Below are positions 1 through 6,943 of a DNA stretch of 14,013 nucleotides, one piece after another (the first letter of the stretch is position 1; the number at the start of each line of letters is the position of its first letter). A program made the position numbers and the translations under genes. Location: positions 2,628 to 16,640 of the forward strand of contig DIUJ01000037.1 of NCBI GenBank assembly GCA_002422315.1, given 5' to 3'. The notes beneath the pieces were generated by a model. The model was not told the DNA's origin. It did no database searches and saw only the letters and a program-made list of their open reading frames with translations. This DNA comes from Bacteroidetes bacterium UBA6161 (GTDB lineage Bacteria; Bacteroidota; Bacteroidia; NS11-12g; UBA955).

Positions 1-38
1 AAAAATGCTTAAAAAGCAATTTTTTCGTCATTGCAGCA

Positions 39-200
39 TTAGAATTTTCTAGTGCTGAATTGGGGTTTAACAATTTTAGTTCGCGAAACCGTGGTAGTAT
101 GCTTGTTTGCAATTCTGTCTATGTTTCTGTCTATAATCCATTTAAAGAAGAAAAAAAGAGCAATAGCGATGGCTGATTCTATTATTTGTAGGGTTATCAT
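39..200 (-). CDS. 53-aa single-pass membrane ORF coupled to the glycosyltransferase
   Basis: The ATG at 200 overlaps the glycosyltransferase stop codon as ATGA (197-200), a layout typical of translational coupling. The ORF reads to a TAA at 39-41. Residues about 5-23 form a hydrophobic helix with a four-Phe run, followed by a basic stretch containing two Asp-Arg pairs and the sequence SRTKIV. I do not recognise a family with certainty. The layout (one helix, then a basic amphipathic segment) recalls the N-terminus of MscS-like small-conductance channels, which would make this a truncated copy. A neighbouring frame stays open from about position 152 to the window edge, so a disrupted longer gene is possible. 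The overlap makes translation likely; the function is unknown. Confidence 0.5.
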   Translation of the reverse strand: MITLQIIESAIAIALFFFFKWIIDRNIDRIANKHTTTVSRTKIVKPQFSTRKF

Positions 201-1345
201 TTGTATGTGCTTTTAGCTTGTTTATTCCAGTTTTCTAAGTCAAATATTTGTTCTGCTTGTCGTCTTATACTTTCTCTATCAAACATTTGGGGATTATTTG
301 CTATTTGTTCCATGGCATTTGCCAAGGATTTTATATCTCCAATAGGCACTTGAATACCCATGTTGCTTTGGAGGTATTCTTCTGGGCCGCCGCATGCTGT
401 ATATATGCACGGTGTTCCCTCCATAGCAGCCTCTGCACAAGTAAGAGCAAAGGTTTCGAAATTACTAAAAGAAATCAAGGCTGTACTTTCCCTCATATAT
501 TCGCGTATTTGTTCTGTTTCACAAAAATCTGTCCAAACTGTATTTTTCTTTTCTATGCCTAGTTTTAACATATACGTTTCTATTTCTTCTTTCTTGGTTT
601 CGTTTGTATATCCAACTAGATGCAATTGAGCATTAGGGCTTTGGCTTACAAAGATCGAAAAAGCTTCTAAAATCCCAAGGTGATTTTTTTGTTCTTGCCT
701 AAAATTTGAAACATGTAAAAATCGGATACTTTCTGGTACCACTAGACTTTCTATGGGAGCAGTTGAAGGTTTTACAATGTTATGCCATACTTCGGGTCTG
801 CGGGTACACAAATTTGTAGCACTTATTGCATTTCCCAAAGCTTCGGAAACAGTAAAAACATTGCTTGCATGCCTAAAAACCCAGCGACTAAAAAGATAGA
901 TCTTAGGACTAAGTTGGTAGTCTACTTTTAAATATCCTGTCCAATGTTCTGTAACAAAATAAGGTACTCCAAAAACGTGTTTATAAAACCATGCTACAAT
1001 ACCCATTGGCCATACCACTTGAACATGCATATAATCTACCTTTCCTCTTTCTTTCTTTATTTTTTTAAACAAGCGATATGCATTCCAAAAAAAAGAAAAG
1101 AATTGAAAAAATTTATTCTTGGGCTTTTGAAAATAAATCCACTCTTGTAACTCGTTTTCCTTTTCATTTATCTGTAAGCCCTGGGTTGTAAAAACAGTTT
1201 GTTGGTTGAAGTGCAACACTGTAACCTTATAGTTCAAAGCGGTTTGCGTGGCAATTTGACGAATAAAATTACCATTTGCTATTTGGTTTGGGTTTGGGTT
1301 TGGATACCAAGAGGCTAAAATTAAAATGTGCTTTTGAACTGCCAT
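197..1345 (-). CDS. GT4-family glycosyltransferase (GT-B fold)
   Basis: A 382-aa cytoplasmic enzyme expected to transfer a sugar from a nucleotide-sugar donor to a cell-surface or capsular glycan; acceptor unknown. The N-terminal Rossmann half begins with a beta strand ending in SWYP (12-15) and the glycine loop GNFIRQ (25-30). The middle contains VTEHWTGY (131-138). The C-terminal half has SNFRQEQKNH (213-222) and the GT4 EX7E donor-site signature at E297-E305, followed by the Gly-Gly-Pro-Glu loop (319-322). Length is normal for GT4. It lies 12 nt behind the copper ATPase gene and overlaps the next small ORF by 4 nt, so it is probably cotranscribed with the copper genes, although no functional link is evident. 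GT4 membership is firm; the substrate is not predictable. Confidence 0.9.
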   Translation of the reverse strand: MAVQKHILILASWYPNPNPNQIANGNFIRQIATQTALNYKVTVLHFNQQTVFTTQGLQINEKENELQEWIYFQKPKNKFFQFFSFFWNAYRLFKKIKKERGKVDYMHVQVVWPMGIVAWFYKHVFGVPYFVTEHWTGYLKVDYQLSPKIYLFSRWVFRHASNVFTVSEALGNAISATNLCTRRPEVWHNIVKPSTAPIESLVVPESIRFLHVSNFRQEQKNHLGILEAFSIFVSQSPNAQLHLVGYTNETKKEEIETYMLKLGIEKKNTVWTDFCETEQIREYMRESTALISFSNFETFALTCAEAAMEGTPCIYTACGGPEEYLQSNMGIQVPIGDIKSLANAMEQIANNPQMFDRESIRRQAEQIFDLENWNKQAKSTYK

Positions 1346-1357
1346 GCTTCAAATTAA

Positions 1358-3205
1358 CTAAATATGTTTGAATCTAAGTCTAAGAGAGTTTCCAATTACC
1401 ACCACATCGCTCATGGCCATAAACATGGCCGCCCACATAGGGTTTAAAAAACCTAAAGCGGCTACAGGAATTGCCACCACATTGTATGCCAGGGCCCAAA
1501 ACAAATTCTGTTTAATTCCACCCAGTGTGATTTTTGAGATTTTATGGGCAATAGGCAGCATGTCTAGGTTTTTGCCTAAAAGTATAAAGTCGGCTTGTTG
1601 TTTTGCCAAGTCGCTGCCGTGGCCAAGTCCTATAGCCACATTTGCAGCTGCCAAAGCAGGCGCATCGTTTATACCATCGCCGGTCATTGCTACACTCCCT
1701 TGCTTTTGCCATTTTTGCAGCAATTCCATCTTTTGGTTTGGCAGCACGTTGGCATGTTGTTCCGCAAATGGAAGACCCTTTGCAGCATTTTCTACCTTGC
1801 TTTGGTTATCGCCACTTACCAAAAACAAGGAAATTCCTTGATGAAAAAAATAATCTAAACTTTCCTTTAATCCTTCTACAGGTTGGTCTTTGATAGAAAA
1901 ATACGCTTTTAATTCATTGTTTTCCCATAAGTAAATATCGGCATCTGGAAGGTTTGGCATATTGTTTGGCGCAAATCTAGCAGCCCCAAGTTTAAACTCA
2001 CTTCCCATAAAACTGCATTGCAAACCATATCCCTTAACTTCCTTTATATTTTCCAATACCAATGGTTTTGTATTCCATTCCCTATGGTTTTTTACTATAG
2101 ATTGGGCAATAGGGTGAGTGGAATGGTTTTCGAGATGCCAAATCAAACCCTTATAGTCTTTGTTTGCTTCGGCCTCCCAGAAGGTATCTACCAAAAAGTC
2201 TCCACTAGTAATGGTGCCAGTTTTGTCTAATGCCAGCATTTTTATGTTTGCAAATTTTTCTAAGGCTCCTCCCCCTTTTACCAGAATTCCTTTTTTTGCA
2301 GCCATACCTAAGCCCACAGATACTGCAGTAGGAGTAGCAAGGCCCATAGCACATGGACAAGATACTACAAGAACTGCTATTGCTCGCAACAAGGCATCGT
2401 TTACGGAAATACCGAAGAATAGGTTTACAAAAAAAGTTAAAACAGCAAGCGATACTACCACTTGAACAAAAATCCCACTTACTTTGTCGCCCACTTTTTG
2501 AATTTCAGGCTTAGATGCTTGTGCAGATTTTATCCAACTAAACATTTGGCCAGCAAGAGTTTGAGAGCCTGTTTTGCTAACCTTTACCTTTAGATTGCCG
2601 CTTTCTACTATGCTCCCTGCAAACACTTCATCCAACTGTTTTTTAAATACAGGGGCGCTTTCTCCGGTAATGCTTGCTTGGTTTATTTCCGCCTCTCCTT
2701 CCAGCACTATAGCATCTGCCGGCACCTTAGAGCCCTCTTGAAGCAATAGGGTATCGCCTAGCCTTAGGTCTTTGGCAAATACTTCTTCCGATACTTGAGC
2801 CTGAGTTTCTAGATCATAGAAAATTCTCGTGGTTTTAATCGGCAAAAGCGACGCTGTAGAAAGCATTTGTATAGAGGTTTTGGAAAGAGCACGAGCTTCT
2901 ATAAGGTTTCCCAAAAGCACCAAACTAATAATCGTTGCTGCGGTTTCGAAATAAAAGTGGTGATGGTGCCCTGCACTTAATGCAAGAGCAAAACTATATA
3001 CTACTGCACTTAAGGAACCCAAGCTTACAAGCACATCCATATTGGGCGCTTTGTCGCGAATGGACAATACTGCGCTCTTGCCAAAATACAAAAATCCAAT
3101 TACTAAAGCTGGTAATGCACAAAGAAATTGTACCCAAAACAAATGGAAATAAGGCAGAGGACTAAACATATTTACCCAAAAAGGCAGGGTAAACAAAGCG
3201 CTCAC
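1358..3205 (-). CDS. copA: P1B-type copper/heavy-metal ATPase, main body of CopA
   Basis: Membrane pump that couples ATP hydrolysis to export of Cu+ or a similar soft metal. Residues count from the GTG at 3205. Helices MA and MB lie at about 1-45 and M1/M2 at 55-105. The actuator TGES is at 180-183, the intramembrane CPC metal site at C283-C285, the phosphorylation site D327 in DKTGT, the His-Pro nucleotide motif at 364-365, the hinge TGDGIND at 508-514 and the Tyr-Asn pair at 574-575. The GTG falls inside helix MA and is the first usable start codon after a stop in this frame, so a separate start would give a broken helix. Shifting -1 at the A-run (3236-3245) adds the missing helix start and the upstream metal-binding domain, giving a normal 702-aa CopA. 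The last-helix metal site reads MAMSD rather than the usual MxxSS. Function call strong; translation mechanism inferred. Confidence 0.92.
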   Translation of the reverse strand: MSALFTLPFWVNMFSPLPYFHLFWVQFLCALPALVIGFLYFGKSAVLSIRDKAPNMDVLVSLGSLSAVVYSFALALSAGHHHHFYFETAATIISLVLLGNLIEARALSKTSIQMLSTASLLPIKTTRIFYDLETQAQVSEEVFAKDLRLGDTLLLQEGSKVPADAIVLEGEAEINQASITGESAPVFKKQLDEVFAGSIVESGNLKVKVSKTGSQTLAGQMFSWIKSAQASKPEIQKVGDKVSGIFVQVVVSLAVLTFFVNLFFGISVNDALLRAIAVLVVSCPCAMGLATPTAVSVGLGMAAKKGILVKGGGALEKFANIKMLALDKTGTITSGDFLVDTFWEAEANKDYKGLIWHLENHSTHPIAQSIVKNHREWNTKPLVLENIKEVKGYGLQCSFMGSEFKLGAARFAPNNMPNLPDADIYLWENNELKAYFSIKDQPVEGLKESLDYFFHQGISLFLVSGDNQSKVENAAKGLPFAEQHANVLPNQKMELLQKWQKQGSVAMTGDGINDAPALAAANVAIGLGHGSDLAKQQADFILLGKNLDMLPIAHKISKITLGGIKQNLFWALAYNVVAIPVAALGFLNPMWAAMFMAMSDVVVIGNSLRLRFKHI

Positions 3206-3228
3206 AAGAAACTTAAGGGCTAAAGGGC

Positions 3229-3465
3229 TTAGTCGTTTTTTTTTTCGCTGTTTTCATCGGCTAAAATACTGTAGCCGCGTTTCACAATATTTTCTTTTAC
3301 TTCGTCTATATTTACATTGGTGCTAGAAGAAAAAACCACTTCTTTATCTGCGAGATTAACAGAAATATTTTCTCCTCCTTTTTCTGCTATTGCTTGCTCC
3401 ACAGATCGAGCACAACCTGCGCAGGTCATTCCGTCTACTTTTAATATGATTTGAGATTGATCCAT
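3229..3465 (-). CDS. Heavy-metal-associated (CopZ-like) domain, 78 aa, 0-frame product of copA
   Basis: A single HMA domain with the Cu+-binding loop GMTCAGC (12-18; Cys15 and Cys18) and the usual beta-alpha-beta-beta-alpha-beta pattern, ending near GYSI (70-73). Such domains act as small cytosolic copper chaperones or as the N-terminal metal-binding domain of CopA. Here the reading frame ends at a TAA (3229-3231) three codons after a ten-A run. The tail before the stop is charged, like the linker that normally joins HMA to the first helix of CopA. In the -1 frame the sequence continues without interruption into the ATPase. It is therefore either a standalone chaperone made by normal decoding of a frameshifted gene, or the N-terminus of a copA carrying a homopolymer indel. 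Confidence 0.88.
   Translation of the reverse strand: MDQSQIILKVDGMTCAGCARSVEQAIAEKGGENISVNLADKEVVFSSSTNVNIDEVKENIVKRGYSILADENSEKKND
3235..3245 (-). promoter_or_regulatory. A10 run with A-AAA-AAC slippery heptamer: candidate -1 frameshift site in copA
   Basis: The coding strand has ten consecutive A residues (3245 to 3236) followed by C. In the HMA frame the codons are GAA AAA AAA AAC GAC TAA, so the heptamer A AAA AAC (3241-3235) is in the exact X XXY YYZ phase needed for -1 slippage. After slipping, decoding continues Lys-Arg-Leu-Ser-Pro into the ATPase. The run would also allow transcriptional slippage or phase variation by replication slippage. I see only a weak hairpin just downstream (CTAA/TTAG around GCCCT) and no strong stimulatory structure. 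Confidence 0.6.
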
Positions 3466-3683
3466 GTGTGTTTTTAAATTAATGCTTCAAAAGTAATACG
3501 AAAAGAGTTACATTGTATTCTCTGGTAAATAATAATGGACGAGTAAAGCCAAAAAACATATTGGCAAAAGTATATACAAAGCAAAACCCCGCTCCAACAA
3601 GTGGAGCGGGGTTTTGTGTGTTTGTGTTCTCCTTACATTATTTCGGGAGAGAAGTATTGGACTCTACAATCCAAAGATTTTTA
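3466..3683. other. Intergenic region upstream of the copper operon
   Basis: This 218-bp stretch holds the strong hairpin at 3582-3616. On the minus strand, 23 nt before the HMA start, there is a TACTTTTG sequence (3488-3495) that matches the TAnnTTTG -7 box but has no clear -33 TTTG at the right distance. A second TACTTTTG lies just past the hairpin (minus strand, about 3566-3573). No ORF worth calling was seen. Confidence 0.4.
3582..3616 (-). terminator. Strong rho-independent type hairpin, possibly bidirectional
   Basis: A perfect 15-bp inverted repeat, CAAAACCCCGCTCCA paired with TGGAGCGGGGTTTTG, closes a 5-nt loop (3597-3601). The GC-rich core is flanked by A4 and T4 on the two sides, so either strand gives a stem ending in U residues. 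It lies 68 nt past the stop of the lipoprotein gene that ends at 3684 and insulates that gene from the copper operon. Confidence 0.85.
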
Positions 3684-4646
3684 TTAATCCTCGCAATTTG
3701 ACTTTTTAACTAATACATCTAGATGTATTACATAGTAGTTAGCTGTAGGTACAGATACTGCTAAGTCTGTTCCTTTATAAGTTGTAAACAAACCCGCAGC
3801 TGGCCTGCTTGCTGGCAATTCACTGTATGCTTGTATTTTAACACTTGCAGAAGTACCGTCTAATTTCATATCATTACCTAAGTCAATAACCAATTGGCCA
3901 TTTACAAGAGTAACACTTGCGCCAGATACTAATTTTTGACCTGCATAAATTGGTTGTGTAGAAGGACCGTTTGCATCAAAAGCAAACCACCATGCGCCTT
4001 TAGTGTCAGGATTGGTTGCACCACCAAAAGCAGTTTCTCCTTTCCAACAATCTTCAACAATTTCGCAACTTGGTGCAGCAAATTCAATGATACCACATTC
4101 TGGTACAGAATTTCCTCTTGAACCTTTGCCTCTTTTGTATAGAGCATATTGAACACCAACTTCGTATTGGCTATCCATAATCAATCTGATTTGTATGTTG
4201 TCTCCACCATAGTTTATTTTAAAAACTTCTCCATTGTAGCAAATGTCTTTGGTAGAACCATCTATACCCCAAGAAACTGCAACATAGTTCCATGTAGAAC
4301 CACCATTTTGGCTGTAGTATGCACCTACAATGTGTTCGCGAAGTGTTCCTTCTTCTTCATCCTTACTGCACAAGATACCATCTAAAAAGTTAAAATGGCT
4401 TAGGCCTGTTTGACCAACTACTCTTTGAATTTCCCAGGTCCAAGCGTATCCAAATACATTGTTTGTTTCGTCTTCAAATGCAACGTTGTCAGAAAGAAGC
4501 GCTGCTTTAAAATCTGTAGACGTTGAAGAATTCATTGCATTTCCGCCATTAGGAGCAAGCATTTCTTCTGATTTGTTGCAAGAACTTATAGAGAAGCCTG
4601 CAACTAGCAGCGCTAAAGCTGCCAAAGTGAAAAGTGTTTTTTTCAT
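3684..4646 (-). CDS. Secreted lipoprotein of unknown function, 320 aa
   Basis: The N-terminus is a type II signal peptide: Lys-Lys, a hydrophobic stretch at 5-18 and a lipobox ending at Cys23. After a low-complexity Asn/Ser/Thr linker (about 35-46) the mature protein is rich in aromatic residues and Gly and is probably all-beta. It contains six further cysteines (93, 136, 184, 194, 200, 318). A segment at about 200-235 has a cluster of Trp, Gly and Phe (ETAFGG, then GAWWFAFD), followed by strand-rich sequence. I do not recognise a family. It sits alone between two inter-gene gaps, with its own promoter candidate upstream and a strong terminator downstream, so it is probably a monocistronic surface or periplasmic protein. 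The coding call and lipidation are well supported; no function is proposed. Confidence 0.85.
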   Translation of the reverse strand: MKKTLFTLAALALLVAGFSISSCNKSEEMLAPNGGNAMNSSTSTDFKAALLSDNVAFEDETNNVFGYAWTWEIQRVVGQTGLSHFNFLDGILCSKDEEEGTLREHIVGAYYSQNGGSTWNYVAVSWGIDGSTKDICYNGEVFKINYGGDNIQIRLIMDSQYEVGVQYALYKRGKGSRGNSVPECGIIEFAAPSCEIVEDCWKGETAFGGATNPDTKGAWWFAFDANGPSTQPIYAGQKLVSGASVTLVNGQLVIDLGNDMKLDGTSASVKIQAYSELPASRPAAGLFTTYKGTDLAVSVPTANYYVIHLDVLVKKSNCED

Positions 4647-4691
4647 ATTTTCGTGTTTTGTTTGACACTAATTTTACAATTATAGTGCCCA

Positions 4692-4724
4692 CAAAAATAT
4701 TTATCGGAAAAATATGAAAATCAA
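4692..4724 (-). promoter_or_regulatory. Bacteroidota-type promoter candidate for the 320-aa lipoprotein
   Basis: On the minus strand, TTG (4724-4722) is followed after 22 nt by TATTTTTG (4699-4692), an exact TAnnTTTG -7 box. Transcription would start about 40 nt before the ATG at 4646. The box match is exact, but A/T-rich DNA yields such matches by chance, so confidence is moderate. Confidence 0.4.
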
Positions 4725-4853
4725 TAGAATAAAACATTGGGCTGACATACAGGGGATTCTCAATTTGAGTAAAACAACACGAGGCCGTATCAAATTGATA
4801 AAGAATGGTTAAGAGAAAGGGATGGTTTTACCTTAAAAAATGGACAGGGAAAT

Positions 4854-5981
4854 TCAATTGGTGAAAACCAATTTGTTGTATATGGCTTCATAAGCCATAA
4901 CCGCTTTTTCTAAAGTAAACTTTTGAGCGTGTTGTATTGCTTGTTGTTTAAATCTATGCAAAACAGTTTCTTCTTTAAGTATTTCCATACTTTTGCTTGC
5001 CATGCCTTGCACATCGCCCACAGGAAGCAGGTATCCACTAAACCCTTCTAGGTTTAATTCTGGAATACCCCCAGTATTGGAGGAAACCACAGGCAGCCCA
5101 CAGGCCATGGCTTCAAGAGCCGACAAACCAAAACTTTCCGTTTCTGAGGGCAAGAGAAACAGGTCGCAATATGGCAAAATCTCTTCTAGGTTCTCTTGCT
5201 TGCCTAAAAATACCACCTTGTCGCAAAGTTTAAGGTCTCTGCACAAAAGCTCTATGTTGTCTCTCTCTGGACCGTCTCCTATAAGCAATAGTTTTGAATC
5301 AATTTGATTAGAAACCAACGCAAAACACTTTACAACATCTTCTATTCGTTTTACCTTTCTGAAATTGGAAGTGTGAACCAATAATTTTTCATTGTTTGGA
5401 GCAAGTCTTTTTCTACAGCCCAAATCATTTGCTGGTTTAAATCGATTAAAATCCACGAAATTATACACCACTTCTATTTCCCTTCTCATATCAAAGTGTT
5501 CCATGGTGTCTTGTTTAAGACTATTGGATACCGCGGTTAGGGCATCGGAATGGTTCATGGAGTGCTCTACAACGGGCTTGTAGGTGGGGTTTTTTCCTAC
5601 CAGGGTTATATCTGTGCCATGCAGGGTGGTCACCAAAGGAATTTCTATGCCAAAGTCTCGTAGAATAGCCTTGGCCATAAGCGCCGCCGAAGCATGAGGA
5701 ATTGCATAATGTGCGTGTAAAATATCCAGTTTGTGGCTTTTTACTATATCTACAATTTTACTTGCCAAAATAGTTTCGAAAGGAACATAATCAAAAAGGG
5801 GATAAGAAGTAACAGACACCTCGTGGTAAAAAAGGTTTGGGTTAAATCTGTCTAACCTTGCAGGAACACTATAGGTAATAAAATGAACCTCGTGGCCCTC
5901 CATTGCTAGTGCTTTTCCAAGCTCTGTTGCAATCACTCCGCTCCCGCCAAAGGTTGGATAACATAGAATTCCTATTCTCAT
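4854..5981 (-). CDS. bshA: N-acetyl-alpha-D-glucosaminyl L-malate synthase (bacillithiol biosynthesis)
   Basis: A cytoplasmic GT4 enzyme of 375 aa that joins GlcNAc from UDP-GlcNAc to L-malate, the first step of bacillithiol synthesis. The N-terminus CYPTFGGSGVIATELG (7-22), with the GGSG loop at 12-15, is characteristic of BshA. Other marks are HAHYAIPHASAA (89-100), LHGTDITLVGKNP (120-132), the phosphate-binding SNFRKVKR (205-212) and the EX7E donor signature E282-E290, followed by GGIPE (304-308). Length is typical. It is a single gene here; bshB and bshC are not in the window, which is usual because the bsh genes are often scattered in Bacteroidota. The stop codon lies inside a small hairpin, and a promoter candidate nearly touches the start codon. 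Bacillithiol also buffers copper, which may be relevant to the nearby CopA. Confidence 0.95.
   Translation of the reverse strand: MRIGILCYPTFGGSGVIATELGKALAMEGHEVHFITYSVPARLDRFNPNLFYHEVSVTSYPLFDYVPFETILASKIVDIVKSHKLDILHAHYAIPHASAALMAKAILRDFGIEIPLVTTLHGTDITLVGKNPTYKPVVEHSMNHSDALTAVSNSLKQDTMEHFDMRREIEVVYNFVDFNRFKPANDLGCRKRLAPNNEKLLVHTSNFRKVKRIEDVVKCFALVSNQIDSKLLLIGDGPERDNIELLCRDLKLCDKVVFLGKQENLEEILPYCDLFLLPSETESFGLSALEAMACGLPVVSSNTGGIPELNLEGFSGYLLPVGDVQGMASKSMEILKEETVLHRFKQQAIQHAQKFTLEKAVMAYEAIYNKLVFTN
4856..4873 (-). terminator. Short hairpin spanning the bshA stop codon
   Basis: AATTGGT and ACCAATT form a perfect 7-bp stem around a 4-nt loop, overlapping the last codons and part of the stop codon of bshA. 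On the minus strand a T6 run follows only about 15 nt later, so this is a weak or atypical terminator. Confidence 0.3.
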
Positions 5982-5986
5982 AAGTA

Positions 5987-6020
5987 CAAAAGTAAGTTAG
6001 TTTGATTGGAATAATCCAAA
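5987..6020 (-). promoter_or_regulatory. Promoter candidate for bshA, nearly leaderless
   Basis: On the minus strand, TTTG (6020-6017) and TACTTTTG (5994-5987) are separated by 22 nt and fit the phylum's -33/-7 pattern. The -7 box ends 5 nt before the bshA ATG (5981), so the transcript would begin at or next to the start codon. Confidence 0.35.
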
Positions 6021-6048
6021 GTATGTATAAACTAAATAAAAGCTGCGA

Positions 6049-6939
6049 CTAATCGATGGTTATTTCCAATTCTTTGGATGCTCCCACATTAAAATATCCG
6101 AGAGCCTTTGGAGCATTACCTACAGGTTCTATGTTCGTTTTCACATTTACCGGAGGGGTAGCAAACAAGCCTCCATTTTGGCTTTGTTCTGCTGCCAAAC
6201 GTAGAAAATAATAATACCCTTCGCTTATGCTATACAGTTCTATTTTTACTTTCTCTCCACTTAGGTAGGGATTTGCAAAATCATTGGTACGTATAAAACA
6301 AATAGGAAAAATAAATTCTAGTCCATCGGTAGGGCTACCAGGGCCATCGGCTGCATTATACACTAAGTTTAACTTATCTACTGCATTCAAAAACTTGCCA
6401 TTTCTGTAGGTTCTAATCCAAGCTATGTCTGTCTGACCGGGAAGGTCTTTGGCATACAGGTAAACAAAAGACCCTATGGGCTCTGTTCCTCCTCCGCCAA
6501 ATCCGCCCCCTTCGTTTTTAATCTGCCCTATAGAATCTATACTGGTTACGCGCTCCATTTTGCTTTGGGCTACATAACTATGGTTCTGCGCCCTTACATG
6601 AAGTGTGTAGAGGTTTCCGATAGTAAAAGAATCTAATGGATTTGGCACATAAACATACCTGCCAGGGCTGTGGGGGCTAAATACAAAAGCATTGCCTTCA
6701 TTGTCTGTAATATATACTGTGTCTGCCAGTACCGGAAAAAGTTTTCCGCTGTTGTCAAAATAGTCTATAGACTGGCTAAGGTAAATGTTTTGTGTATCTG
6801 CTTTGTTGTTGATAATTGCATCAACTACCAGTTGGCTTTGGCCTTTGTCTAGGTCTATTTGCACCACATCCTCGCAGGAGCTAAAAAAGCCAAGCAAAAG
6901 GATGCTTAAAAAACGAATTATTGTTAGTTTGCTTTTCAT
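6049..6939 (-). CDS. DUF4249-type outer-membrane lipoprotein paired with the TonB receptor
   Basis: A 296-aa protein with a lipoprotein signal peptide: basic start, hydrophobic 8-18 and lipobox FSSC with Cys22. After the lipobox comes EDVVQIDLDKGQSQLVVDA (23-41), the short acidic lead-in and first strand typical of DUF4249 proteins. The rest is predicted beta-rich with Ig-like character (YITDNEG, then a region around YTLHVRA) and a Gly-rich loop (about 143-151). The ATG lies 4 nt after the TonB-dependent receptor stop, and the two-gene order (receptor then DUF4249) is standard in Bacteroidota. The likely role is an accessory surface protein of that transporter, comparable in position to SusD but of a different family. 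The ligand is unknown. Confidence 0.85.
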   Translation of the reverse strand: MKSKLTIIRFLSILLLGFFSSCEDVVQIDLDKGQSQLVVDAIINNKADTQNIYLSQSIDYFDNSGKLFPVLADTVYITDNEGNAFVFSPHSPGRYVYVPNPLDSFTIGNLYTLHVRAQNHSYVAQSKMERVTSIDSIGQIKNEGGGFGGGGTEPIGSFVYLYAKDLPGQTDIAWIRTYRNGKFLNAVDKLNLVYNAADGPGSPTDGLEFIFPICFIRTNDFANPYLSGEKVKIELYSISEGYYYFLRLAAEQSQNGGLFATPPVNVKTNIEPVGNAPKALGYFNVGASKELEITID

Positions 6940-6943
6940 AGAG

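Noticed and set aside
1358..3205. The ATPase as an independent gene starting at the GTG at 3205
   Set aside because: That start falls within the first transmembrane helix, and the upstream codons in the same frame encode the missing helix start and linker, matching full-length CopA.
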